The position numbers were made by a program, and so were the translations under genes. The notes beneath the pieces are model-generated. The model made no database searches. It was not told the DNA's origin and worked only from the letters and a program-made list of their open reading frames with translations. Positions 28,142-37,117 of a DNA stretch of 47,072 nucleotides are shown here, piece after piece; the stretch's first letter is position 1; each line of letters opens with the position of its first letter. This DNA is from Sphingobacteriia bacterium (GTDB lineage: Bacteria > Bacteroidota > Bacteroidia > Bacteroidales > UBA7960). The stretch covers positions 1-47,072 of the forward strand of contig JAABSE010000022.1 in the NCBI GenBank assembly GCA_011390575.1. The letters are read 5' to 3'.

Positions 28142-28204
28142 GCGGACGAACTGCATCTTATTTAGTATCAAAATATAGTCTTATCCACTAAATTTGTAGT
28201 TACC

Positions 28205-28840
28205 TTAAAAATAAACATATACCCTTACAAACATCACCACTCCAAATACAACCAGGGCGACTCCTACAATTTTGTTCACCCAGGTTAGTACGGTGATATT
28301 AAGATACCGGCTGATTTTGCTGGCGATTAAACACTTCAGGCTATCGGTAAGAAATACGGTAATGAGCGCAGCGGTGAAGAAAGTTACCACTTCTTTGGTT
28401 CCAACACCATACCTGGCACTCACAAAACTCATAACCCCAAGCCAGAAAATGAGCAAAAAAGGGTTGAGAATATTCATAAAAAAGCCTTTCAAAATAAAGG
28501 AAACAGAACCCCCTCCGGTGACAGACACTTTTACTTCGACTCCTCTTTTCGTCCTTACCTTGTATTTTTTGAAAAAAGTGATTACCCCAAAGCCGATAAG
28601 AATAAAACCTCCAATGATTCCTACCCAAAACTGATTTTGCTCATCGCTGAGAAATTGAATTGCCCCTAAATAGCTCAGGGCAATCAGGGTAAGATCGCTC
28701 AGGCCAATTCCCAAAGCAAAGAGCAGTCCTGAATGCAATCCTCTGTGAATGCTTGTTTGCACTAAGGCAATAAAAGCAGGACCAATCAGAAATGCCAGGG
28801 TAACACCCAGTATTATACCTTCGTAGAGCGACGTAATCAT
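28205..28840 (-). CDS. LysE/RhtB-family amino-acid exporter
   Basis: LysE-family proteins export amino acids or their derivatives across the inner membrane. The 211-residue length and about six hydrophobic segments fit the family. The N-terminus ITSLYEGIILGVTLAFLIGPAFIALVQTSI carries the G-x-x-GPxF signature, and GLSDLTLIALSYLG matches the conserved second part. A C-terminal helix pair ends in VVMFVRVYVYF. The substrate is unknown. It starts 17 bases after the stop of a GH3-type gene on the same strand, so the two are probably one operon. That makes a GH3 product (an amino-acid conjugate) a candidate cargo, which is inference only. Confidence 0.92.
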   Translation of the reverse strand: MITSLYEGIILGVTLAFLIGPAFIALVQTSIHRGLHSGLLFALGIGLSDLTLIALSYLGAIQFLSDEQNQFWVGIIGGFILIGFGVITFFKKYKVRTKRGVEVKVSVTGGGSVSFILKGFFMNILNPFLLIFWLGVMSFVSARYGVGTKEVVTFFTAALITVFLTDSLKCLIASKISRYLNITVLTWVNKIVGVALVVFGVVMFVRVYVYF

Positions 28841-28857
28841 AACTGTTGCAATTGTTA

Positions 28858-30396
28858 TTATTCAGACAGGGAGTTTTTTACAAAATCTTCCCACTCTTCT
28901 CTTTGCTTATGTTTTATGACCCGTGGAAATTTATTCTGCGCTCCCTCCTTTCCTTTCATACGCATCCAGTCATAGAAAACAGAAGAAGGAACCACTTCCA
29001 CAATTACCTCCCGGATAGCAGCAATGCGCTCCACCCGATAGTCGTCGTTGAGTACTTTAAGATTCTCATCAATGGCATCGCGGATTTTATCTTTAGCCAC
29101 CGGGGCATCTGTACCAATAAACCACTTATGTGCAAACATACTCTCGTATTTGATGCCGGAAACCGTAAACTCCCTTATCTCCATATTGAGTTGATCTTCG
29201 GTCATCTTCACGGCCATATTCATGTTTTCCTGCGATAAATGTTCGCCGCAAAGGTTGAGAAAATGCTTGGTTCGACCCGTAATAACAATCTCATTATGCT
29301 CGCGTGACACAAGTTTTACGGTATCACCAATGAGGTACCGCCAGGCACCGGCACAGGTACTGAGAAGCAAAGCATACTCCTCCCCTGCTTCAATCTGCGA
29401 TATGGTAAGCACCCGGGCATCAGGTTTAAGATTGCCCTCTTCATCAAAATTGGTTTCAGTAAAAGGTACAAACTCCATAAATAATCCATTATCGAGCACC
29501 AGCTGCATATTGGGGGTATTAGGGCGGCTCTGAAAAGCCACAAACCCCTCTGAAGCAAGATAGGTTTCAATATAGGTCAGGGGTTTTGCCAGCAGCTTTT
29601 CAAATCCTTTTTTATAGGGAGTAAAAGCTACCCCACCATGGACAAAAATGGAAAGGTTGGGCCATATTTCATGTATGTTGGCAACCTTGTAATGGTCAAT
29701 GATTTTCTCAATGAGAATCTGCCACCAGGCAGGCACACCCACAATAACCCCGATATCCCAGTCTTTGGCTCTTTTTACAATTTCATTGAGTTTGGTGGGC
29801 CAGTCTCTTTCCTTTGAAATACGCTTGCCGGGTTTATAAAAGTGTTGAAACCAGAAGGGAATGTTCTTGGTTGTAATCCCTGAAAGATCTCCCTCGAAAT
29901 AGGTTCCGTTGTATTGCAGGTGTGTGCTGCCCCCCAACATCAGGATTCCTTTTTCAAAAAACTCTTTGGGAAACTCATATCTTGCCAGGGAGAAAATCTG
30001 CTTGATACTGGTTTTCTTGATTGCTTTCAGCATATCGTTTGTCACAGGGATATATTTGCTGGACGCTTCAGAAGTACCGGAACTCAGGGCAAAATATTTC
30101 ACTTTTCCCGGCCAGGTAACATATGCTTCGCCATTAAGCGATCGATACCACCATTCCTTAAAAATACTGTTGTAATCGTAAGTAGGGACTCTCTTCTGAA
30201 ACTCAGCCACCACATCTTTACTTTTCAGCATTTGGTTGAATCCATATTTCTCTCCAAAAGCGGTGTTGGCAGATCTTCGGAGCAGTCTCCTGAGTTCTTT
30301 TTGCTGAACCATTTCAGGGTCCGATACTTTAAAAATTGCAGGCATCTTGCTGCGCAAGGAAATGGCATGTTTGATTACAGAACCTAACAAAGGCAT
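28858..30396 (-). CDS. GH3-family acyl-adenylating enzyme (acyl-amido synthetase-like)
   Basis: GH3 enzymes belong to the ANL adenylation superfamily; plant members activate jasmonate or auxin with ATP and attach an amino acid. Bacterial members exist, but their substrates are mostly unknown. The 512-residue length is typical for bacterial forms. Nucleotide-binding motif 1 is SSGTSEASSK (105-114), motif 2 is ETYLASEG (277-284) and motif 3 is YLIGD (354-358). A C-terminal domain (about 400-512) should close over the active site. The protein has no signal peptide and is probably cytosolic. It precedes the LysE exporter by 17 bases. The start is an ATG giving MPLLGSVIKHAISLRSK, as in relatives. 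Confidence 0.93.
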   Translation of the reverse strand: MPLLGSVIKHAISLRSKMPAIFKVSDPEMVQQKELRRLLRRSANTAFGEKYGFNQMLKSKDVVAEFQKRVPTYDYNSIFKEWWYRSLNGEAYVTWPGKVKYFALSSGTSEASSKYIPVTNDMLKAIKKTSIKQIFSLARYEFPKEFFEKGILMLGGSTHLQYNGTYFEGDLSGITTKNIPFWFQHFYKPGKRISKERDWPTKLNEIVKRAKDWDIGVIVGVPAWWQILIEKIIDHYKVANIHEIWPNLSIFVHGGVAFTPYKKGFEKLLAKPLTYIETYLASEGFVAFQSRPNTPNMQLVLDNGLFMEFVPFTETNFDEEGNLKPDARVLTISQIEAGEEYALLLSTCAGAWRYLIGDTVKLVSREHNEIVITGRTKHFLNLCGEHLSQENMNMAVKMTEDQLNMEIREFTVSGIKYESMFAHKWFIGTDAPVAKDKIRDAIDENLKVLNDDYRVERIAAIREVIVEVVPSSVFYDWMRMKGKEGAQNKFPRVIKHKQREEWEDFVKNSLSE

Positions 30397-30466
30397 GGTT
30401 TTACTTTTTTAAGGGTACGATTGAATCAGAACATTTATAATGAGGGAAACTCAATGTTTTCCCCAA

Positions 30467-30474
30467 CAAAATTA
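30467..30474 (-). promoter_or_regulatory. -7 box for the GH3-LysE operon
   Basis: TAATTTTG on the minus strand fits TAnnTTTG, about 70 bases before the GH3 ATG and just downstream of the lysS terminator. No clear -33 element. Confidence 0.4.
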
Positions 30475-30497
30475 ACCAAAAAAGAATATTTACATAT

Positions 30498-30551
30498 AAA
30501 AAAGTGGGTTTCAAAATACACTCACTTCCGGAGATGTATTCTAAAACCCAC
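30498..30551 (-). terminator. Intrinsic terminator of lysS
   Basis: Read on the minus strand, GTGGGTTT (30551-30544) pairs with AAACCCAC (30511-30504), and an inner AATACA/TGTATT stem (30540-30535 with 30520-30515) extends the hairpin. Six T follow (30503-30498). It separates lysS from the downstream GH3-LysE pair. Confidence 0.85.
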
Positions 30552-30576
30552 CATTTGCAGTAATTAAAGGCTGTTA

Positions 30577-32307
30577 TTATTTCACATTTTCAATCCACTG
30601 TTTTACATCCTCCGGCTTAGGGGCGGGCATATCCAGTTTCAGTTTTTTACGCAACCCGCACAACTGATTAAATACTTTGTTGGGGTTGGCATCTTTGAGT
30701 GAGGCAGCTGAAGTGAATCCAGCCTTCTGAAACACAGGTACCCACTCATCGGGAATCCCGGCGTCGCCCAAATCGCTGGTTTCCGATTCTGCAGAAGAAG
30801 ATTTATCGGGGCGCATCTGTGGGAAGAACAGCACATCCTGGATGGAGTTGCTGTTGGTAAGAATCATGGCCAGCCTGTCGATACCAATGCCCAGGCCTGC
30901 TGTGGGCGGCATACCATGTTCTATGGCACGCAGGAAGTCCTCATCCAGCACCATGGCTTCCGGGTCGCCGCGACGTCCCAGTTCAATCTGCTCTTCAAAT
31001 CTGGCCCGCTGATCCACCGGGTCATTAAGTTCGCTGAAAGCGTTGCAGATTTCCTTACCATTACAAACGGCTTCAAAACGTTCTACCAAACCGGGCATCT
31101 CTCGGTGCTTCTTGGCAAGGGGCGACATTTCGATGGGGTAATCGGTGATAAAGGTGGGTTGAATCAATAATCCTTCACATTTTTCTCCGAAAATCTCGTC
31201 AATGATTTTTCCCCTGCCCATGGTCTCATCGGTTTCCACACCCATTTCTCTGGCGGCTGCACGCATCTCTTCTTCACTCATCTGCGAAACATCCACACCA
31301 GTAAAATGCTCTATGGCACCATACATAGTAAAACGTTTCCAGGGTCTTTTAAAATCGATCTCATTTTCTCCCACCTTCACTTTGGTGGTGCCATGCATAT
31401 CCAGGGATATTTTCTCTACCATCTCCTCCACCATATCCATCATCCAGCGGTAGTCTTTCCATGCCACATACAATTCCATTTGTGTAAATTCGGGATTGTG
31501 AAAACGGCTCATCCCTTCGTTGCGAAAATCCTTGGCAAACTCAAACACCCCATCATAACCACCCACTATGAGTCTTTTCAGGTAAAGCTCATTGGCAATA
31601 CGCAGATAAAGGGTAGTGTCGAGGGTGTTGTGATAGGTTTTGAATGGGCGCGCGGCAGCACCTCCATAGATAGGTTGAAGCACGGGTGTTTCAACTTCCA
31701 GGTATTCTTTGTTGAGCAGAAAATTGCGCATGGACTGTATCAGGCGGGCTCGCTGCCTGAAAGTGTCCCGAATTTCCGGATTTACAATCAAATCCAGGTA
31801 ACGCTGACGATATCTTTGTTCAGGGTCTTTGAAAGCATCATACACCTTTCCGTCTTTCTCCTTAACTACCGGAAGCGGCCTGAGAGACTTGCAAAGGATT
31901 TTGTATTCCTTTACATGAATGGTGACCTCTCCCATCTTGGTTACAAACACATGCCCTTTCACTCCTATGATATCGCCGATATCCAGTAATCTTTTAAAAA
32001 CAGTGTTGTAAAAGGTTTTGTCTTCTCCGGGGCATATCTCATCACGATTAAAATACAATTGGATGCGACCGCTGGAATCCTGCAATTCAGCAAAGGAAGC
32101 ACTTCCCATGATGCGGCGTCCCATCAAACGTCCGGCAACCTGCACATCCTGAAAGGCTTTTTCATCCTCTGGATATTTTTCCAGAATCTCCTGTGCCGTA
32201 GTATTTATTGAGTATTCCTCCGCCGGGTAGGGGTCAATGCCCAGCTGCTGCAGTTCGTCGAGGGCTTCGCGCCTGAACCTTTCCTGTTCACTTAACTTTA
32301 ATGACAT
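30577..32307 (-). CDS. lysS: Lysyl-tRNA synthetase, class II
   Basis: LysRS charges tRNA(Lys) with lysine in the cytosol. The N-terminal OB-fold anticodon-binding domain (about 55-170) contains [21 protein letters not shown]. The class II catalytic core has motif 2 in [18 protein letters not shown] and motif 3 in [13 protein letters not shown]. At 576 residues it is about 70 longer than the E. coli enzyme. The extra part is a C-terminal extension (from about residue 500, after FFPQMRPDK) that looks like a helix-hairpin-helix-type domain ([21 protein letters not shown]). Such extensions are known in Bacteroidota LysRS, so it is not evidence of fusion by accident. The gene is monocistronic, with a terminator and a -7 box. 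Confidence 0.98.
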   Translation of the reverse strand: MSLKLSEQERFRREALDELQQLGIDPYPAEEYSINTTAQEILEKYPEDEKAFQDVQVAGRLMGRRIMGSASFAELQDSSGRIQLYFNRDEICPGEDKTFYNTVFKRLLDIGDIIGVKGHVFVTKMGEVTIHVKEYKILCKSLRPLPVVKEKDGKVYDAFKDPEQRYRQRYLDLIVNPEIRDTFRQRARLIQSMRNFLLNKEYLEVETPVLQPIYGGAAARPFKTYHNTLDTTLYLRIANELYLKRLIVGGYDGVFEFAKDFRNEGMSRFHNPEFTQMELYVAWKDYRWMMDMVEEMVEKISLDMHGTTKVKVGENEIDFKRPWKRFTMYGAIEHFTGVDVSQMSEEEMRAAAREMGVETDETMGRGKIIDEIFGEKCEGLLIQPTFITDYPIEMSPLAKKHREMPGLVERFEAVCNGKEICNAFSELNDPVDQRARFEEQIELGRRGDPEAMVLDEDFLRAIEHGMPPTAGLGIGIDRLAMILTNSNSIQDVLFFPQMRPDKSSSAESETSDLGDAGIPDEWVPVFQKAGFTSAASLKDANPNKVFNQLCGLRKKLKLDMPAPKPEDVKQWIENVK

Positions 32308-32429
32308 ATTATTGCTATTAACTTTTTGGGTAGATTATTTTTTCTCCAAACCGGCAAACCTTTAATCAATTGCCTGCCTTGCACTTAAAACTTTCAGGAA
32401 AACTTTGCCACTGCTTTCCAAAGAACTTG

Positions 32430-32437
32430 CAAAGATA
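32430..32437 (-). promoter_or_regulatory. -7 box for lysS
   Basis: TATCTTTG on the minus strand is the same octamer as at mfd and cinA. An ATTG lies 23 bases upstream (32464-32461), longer than usual. The leader would be about 115 bases. Confidence 0.45.
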
Positions 32438-32550
32438 AGGATTCTAATTTGGAGGAATTGCAATATTTTATTTTCTATCTGAAAAAGAATATATAACTTG
32501 CAAGCCCATTTGAAATATCAAATTTAATTATCTCCAAAATCCAGACACAT

Positions 32551-35472
32551 ATGATCAATTCCTTTACCAGAGCAATTTCTTTTGTTCTTGTTTTATTTAT
32601 TTTTTCGGCTGCCCAAGGCCAAAGTGAAAAACACCATCGTGTAAATATTCTTTTGGAAGGCAGAGAAATAAGTGACCTGACCCGGCTAGGACTTGCCTTG
32701 CCGGCAATAAATTATAAGGCAGGAGTTTCCATTCAGGGAGAATTTTCAGAAGCAGAACTGAAGCAAATCACCGAAGCAGGATTCCACTATGACATTCTCA
32801 TAGAAGACATGACACGCTATTATCAGCAGCGCAATGCAGGCATTGATATTGACAAGGCAAACCAGATGATGAAGCAGTCATCCGAAAACAGCACTCCTTA
32901 CCCCACTCCGGAAAATTTTATGCTGGGTTCCATGGGAGGTTATCATACCTATGCCGAACTGCTCGACGATCTGGATGCGATGAAAGCATTGTATCCAGAT
33001 TTAATCTCAGAAAAAGAAGCGATTTCAACCAACCTTACCATCGAGGGCAGACCGGTTTACTGGGTACGCATTTCCAACAATCCTGAAGTGACCCAGGATA
33101 AACCCCGTGTTTTGTATACTGCCCTTACCCATGCCCGCGAACCGGTATCGATGCAGCAAATGCTATTCCAGATGTGGTACCTGCTGGAAAACTATGAATC
33201 CGACCCCGAAATTCAATACCTTGTTGACAACATGGAGATGTATTTTGTTCCTGCTGTAAACCCTGACGGCTATATTTATTGTGAAACCACCAACCCTAAC
33301 GGCGGTTCCATGCACAGAAAAAACAAACGAATCAACAACGACGGCAGTATTGGAGTGGATCTCAACCGAAACTATGGATACATGTGGGGACACGACAACA
33401 GTGGTTCTTCTCCCACTCCATCCTCCGCTACTTACCGCGGCACAGGCCCGTTTTCAGAACCGGAAACGGCCATGCAAAAAGAGTTTGCCGAAGAATATAA
33501 TTTCACCCTGGCCCTCAACAACCACACTTACAGCGATTTATTGATTTATCCCTGGGGCTATAATGATCAGCTGACTCCTGACGGCGATATTTTTATCGAA
33601 TATGCCCAGTACCTGACCCGCGAAAACAATTATACCTACGGGACTTGTTACGAAACCCTTAGCTATTATGCCAATGGAGGTTCTGATGACTGGTTTTATG
33701 GTGAGCAAACCACCAAGGATAAAACTTTTGCCTTTACTCCCGAAGCAGGCAAACCCAGCGATGGATTCTGGCCCCAGGTGCATCGAATTGAAGAAATCTG
33801 CGCCGGCCATACTCATATGAACCTGGGTCTGGCGCACCTGGCGCTTGCTTATGCTGAAGTCAATGATTTAGCAGGTCAGTACATTGCCGAAAGAAATGCT
33901 GAAATTCCTTTCGAAATCATCAACCTGGGACAGCAATCCCCGGCCAGCTTCACCGTTTCTCTCACCCCACTGAGCAGTACCATTATTTCAGCCGGAGACC
34001 CGGTCAGCTTCGATAACATGGAAGTGCTGGAAGTTCAGACTGCCACAATTCCCATGCAACTGCACGAGAGCATTGATACCGGAGCTGAAATACAATTCAT
34101 TCTCTCGGTCGACAATGGCCTCTTTTCATGGAATGATACCATCACCAAGTTTTATGGGCAACCCGAGGTTGCATTTTTTGATGCGGGCGATAATCTGGAT
34201 AACTGGACTACCACTTCCTGGGGCATCAGCACACAACATGCCCATTCTGAGCCTGCATCCATTGCCGATAGCCCGGGACAAAATTATTCCGACAATGCCA
34301 ATACCCATATTACCCTGACTGAACCTATCGATTTGTCAGAAACCAACCTTGCATGGGTAGAATTTTACACCCGCTTTGACCTGGAAACCAGCTGGGATTA
34401 CGTACAATTCATGTATTCTACCGACAACCAGCAATCATGGACAGCACTGCAGGGTAATCATACAGTGCCGGGCGGAAGCAATCAGGATAGCGGTCAACCT
34501 TTATACCATGGTACGCAAACGCAATGGATACAGGAAGAAGTGGATCTTTCGCAACTGGCAGGAGAAGAAGAGGTGTGGCTAAGGTTCAGGCTGATCAGTG
34601 ATGGCATGATCAACAGAGAGGGTTTCTATTTTGATGATTTTTCTCTTTTCACCCTGCAATATACCCCCTCATTTACTTTTTACCTGCCTGAAACCATGAG
34701 CTTTTTCCAGCACGAGGAGAAAGTGCTTGATTTTACCCAACTCGTCTCCTGGGAGCTGGAAGGAGAAGTTACCCTTAGCTGGGAAGGAAATGACAATATT
34801 ACCATAGAGCAACTTAACGAAACCACTATTTCCATTACCAACACTGACCCCTTCTGGACTGGTACAGAAAGCATTGTGCTAGGTATTGAAGATGATTTGG
34901 CAACGCTGAATCAGTCCGTGGAATTTCAGGTAATGGCAGTACCGGCTCCTGTAATTGAAGACCAGCAGGAGGCAGAAACTGCGACCAATCAGCAGTGGAT
35001 GTTCCTGCCCGAATTTCTCATGGTGGAAGACGACCATTTCAGCTATCCGGACGATTTCACCATTGCACTGCACGAGGGAACCAACTATACCCTTGAAGGT
35101 GGTTTTACCATTATACCGGAAACGGATTTTACCGGAACCCTGACAGTGCCTGTAATTGTCAACAATGGATTTGCCGACAGTGAGATTTTTGATTTTGCCC
35201 TGCAGGTTAATCCTGAAACCTTTATTGGTGAAACAGGGGACGACATTCAAATTGTATACTCCAGCGCAAAGAACCGACTGACCATAAATACCGGGGAGCA
35301 ACACCGCAACAGCAGGTATGAATTGCTCATTTCGGACATCAGTGGTCGCGTAATGTACCAACAAACCCTTACAGGAAATGCAACTCTTCTTACCGGCACT
35401 TTAAAACCGGGGGTTTATATTGTAAATTTGTCAGGAGATATTCATACCAGTCAGAAAATAATGGTGCATTAA
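32551..35472 (+). CDS. Secreted M14 zinc carboxypeptidase with T9SS-type C-terminus
   Basis: M14 peptidases remove C-terminal residues from peptides with a single zinc ion. The 973-residue protein has a signal peptide (to about AAQGQ, residue 24) and a propeptide-like region (25-120). The catalytic domain spans about 125-435. The zinc motif is HxxE at H194-E197 (THAREPVSMQQ), the third zinc ligand is probably H325 (LALNNHTYSD), substrate-binding LNRNYG is at 271-276, and the catalytic glutamate is probably E398 (FTPEAG). A jelly-roll domain (about 545-705) and immunoglobulin-like segments follow. The last 75 residues resemble a T9SS sorting domain (SDISGRVMYQQ, LKPGVYIVNLSG) but lack the usual YPNP opening. 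It is probably a surface or secreted nutrient-scavenging peptidase. Confidence 0.93.
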   Translation: MINSFTRAISFVLVLFIFSAAQGQSEKHHRVNILLEGREISDLTRLGLALPAINYKAGVSIQGEFSEAELKQITEAGFHYDILIEDMTRYYQQRNAGIDIDKANQMMKQSSENSTPYPTPENFMLGSMGGYHTYAELLDDLDAMKALYPDLISEKEAISTNLTIEGRPVYWVRISNNPEVTQDKPRVLYTALTHAREPVSMQQMLFQMWYLLENYESDPEIQYLVDNMEMYFVPAVNPDGYIYCETTNPNGGSMHRKNKRINNDGSIGVDLNRNYGYMWGHDNSGSSPTPSSATYRGTGPFSEPETAMQKEFAEEYNFTLALNNHTYSDLLIYPWGYNDQLTPDGDIFIEYAQYLTRENNYTYGTCYETLSYYANGGSDDWFYGEQTTKDKTFAFTPEAGKPSDGFWPQVHRIEEICAGHTHMNLGLAHLALAYAEVNDLAGQYIAERNAEIPFEIINLGQQSPASFTVSLTPLSSTIISAGDPVSFDNMEVLEVQTATIPMQLHESIDTGAEIQFILSVDNGLFSWNDTITKFYGQPEVAFFDAGDNLDNWTTTSWGISTQHAHSEPASIADSPGQNYSDNANTHITLTEPIDLSETNLAWVEFYTRFDLETSWDYVQFMYSTDNQQSWTALQGNHTVPGGSNQDSGQPLYHGTQTQWIQEEVDLSQLAGEEEVWLRFRLISDGMINREGFYFDDFSLFTLQYTPSFTFYLPETMSFFQHEEKVLDFTQLVSWELEGEVTLSWEGNDNITIEQLNETTISITNTDPFWTGTESIVLGIEDDLATLNQSVEFQVMAVPAPVIEDQQEAETATNQQWMFLPEFLMVEDDHFSYPDDFTIALHEGTNYTLEGGFTIIPETDFTGTLTVPVIVNNGFADSEIFDFALQVNPETFIGETGDDIQIVYSSAKNRLTINTGEQHRNSRYELLISDISGRVMYQQTLTGNATLLTGTLKPGVYIVNLSGDIHTSQKIMVH

Positions 35473-35495
35473 TAATAACATTCCAAAAACATTGA

Positions 35496-35526
35496 AAAAC
35501 GGGGCTTTGAGAGGCCCCGTTTTTTT
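35496..35526 (+). terminator. Intrinsic terminator of the M14 gene
   Basis: AAACGGGGC (35497-35505) pairs with GCCCCGTTT (35514-35522) around an 8-base loop, followed by a T run ending at 35526. It lies about 25 bases after the stop codon. Confidence 0.92.
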
Positions 35527-35661
35527 ATGCCTGAAAACTCACACCGTTCAGCGACAGTTTTCCGTTCCTGACCGAGCTTCAAGCCTCCTCCCTTGGCAGC
35601 CTGATAGTATTATTTAAATAATTCGTAAATTCGCACATTGTTTTTCTAACCCTAACAAGCT

Positions 35662-37110
35662 ATGGAAAAATTAAAAGGGATGCTTATATCTATGAGGCAA
35701 ATTACCAGGCATATATCTCCTTTCCTTTTATTAATGCTGTTTCTGGGAATCAGCAATTTGCAAAGTGAAACCGGTAACATCAGCCAGCTAAGGCAAGGCA
35801 TGAACCAGGATGAGATTGAAAAGGTTATGGGATCTGCCGATAAGATCGAAAATGTAGAACGGCACATTTACCATCAATGGGGACGGGTAATTGTGCGGGA
35901 AAATAAGATCAGTGACATCAGACTTACGGGTAGCTACAAGGATCAAACGCCCCTGTGGCGCGGCGACAAATCCGACGAACAACCCGAAGACACCAACAAA
36001 CTGCTTTACCTTCGTATAGGCACCCCTTACACGCTCATTGAAGAAACAGCCGGAACACCGGATGAGATAGTCCGGGGGAAAGACTGGCATTACAACAAAG
36101 GCCGCCAGGTGATTGAAACACAAAATGGGGTTATTACAGCCGTAAACAGAAACCGGGAAACCGGCCTTGCGAAGCTCGACTGGGTGAAACTCAACTTCAG
36201 CCCTCTATCCCTTCTGATCATGAACATCACCATTGCTTTTATCATGTTCGGAGTAGCCCTTGAAATAAAACCTGAAAGCTTCAAACAAATCATCAAAGAG
36301 CCCAAATCATTGATTCTGGGTATTTTCAGCCAGTTCCTGGCTTTACCGGCCATCACCTTCCTGTTGATTTATTTCATTCAGCCTACCGCAAGTGTGGCTC
36401 TGGGAATGATACTGGTGGCAGCCTGCCCTGGAGGCAATGTTTCCAATTTTATGTCGTCGCTGGCAAAGGGCAATATGGCGCTGTCCATCAGCCTTACAGC
36501 TTTCGCCACGGTTGTCGCAGTATTTATGACACCGGTTAACTTCGCCTTCTGGGGCAATCTGTATTCCGAAACATCCAACATGGTGATTCCCATCCGTATT
36601 GATTTTTTCGAAATTCTCAGAACCGTGATGCTCCTGTTGGGCCTGCCGGTAATAGCGGGCATCTGGTTTTCCAGGCAATACCCTAAACTTACATTCAAAA
36701 TCATCAAGCCTATCAAAAAAATATCCATGGTGATATTTCTCATGTTTGTGGTAGGAGCTTTGCTGGGCAACCTTGAATTCTTCAAATCCTACATACACCT
36801 TATCATGTTTATTGTGATAGCTCATAATGCCCTGGCATTGCTCACTGGTTTCAGCATTGCCTCTCTGGGCAAATTGCCCAAAATGGACCGGCGCAGTCTC
36901 ACCATTGAAACCGGCATCCAGAATTCAGGACTGGGACTGGTGCTGATTTTTAATCCGCGCCTGTTTGACGGACTGGGAGGAATGGCCTTTATTGCCGCAT
37001 GGTGGGGCATCTGGCATATCATTTCGGGCTTGATCATGAGTTACTTGTGGTCAAGAAAACCTCTGCCCAGCGAAGAAACCAATTCTGTTCACGTACCATC
37101 TGATTCCTGA
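35662..37110 (+). CDS. Bile acid:sodium symporter-family protein with N-terminal SmpA-like repeat pair
   Basis: The C-terminal part (about residues 180-465) is a BASS-family transporter with the signature ACPGGNVSN and the second crossing motif ETGIQNSGLGLVLIF. BASS members take up bile acids, keto acids, pantoate or other organic anions with sodium. Unusually, residues 1-175 add a membrane or signal segment (17-33) and two copies of a repeat of about 45 residues (43-86 and 117-161) with the shared pattern LRxG(7)IE...G(S/T)xDxI...GRxVI...N.I. These repeats resemble the SmpA/OmlA (BamE) fold. At 482 residues the protein is about 170 longer than ordinary BASS proteins. The frame is continuous, so this is not an annotation artefact. 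It is 7 bases upstream of the acyltransferase gene. Confidence 0.88.
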   Translation: MEKLKGMLISMRQITRHISPFLLLMLFLGISNLQSETGNISQLRQGMNQDEIEKVMGSADKIENVERHIYHQWGRVIVRENKISDIRLTGSYKDQTPLWRGDKSDEQPEDTNKLLYLRIGTPYTLIEETAGTPDEIVRGKDWHYNKGRQVIETQNGVITAVNRNRETGLAKLDWVKLNFSPLSLLIMNITIAFIMFGVALEIKPESFKQIIKEPKSLILGIFSQFLALPAITFLLIYFIQPTASVALGMILVAACPGGNVSNFMSSLAKGNMALSISLTAFATVVAVFMTPVNFAFWGNLYSETSNMVIPIRIDFFEILRTVMLLLGLPVIAGIWFSRQYPKLTFKIIKPIKKISMVIFLMFVVGALLGNLEFFKSYIHLIMFIVIAHNALALLTGFSIASLGKLPKMDRRSLTIETGIQNSGLGLVLIFNPRLFDGLGGMAFIAAWWGIWHIISGLIMSYLWSRKPLPSEETNSVHVPSDS

Positions 37111-37117
37111 CCAAAAC

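Noticed and set aside
30577-30800. LysRS C-terminal extension as an accidental gene fusion
   Set aside because: Similar extensions are known in Bacteroidota LysRS and the frame is continuous, so it is ordinary for the lineage.
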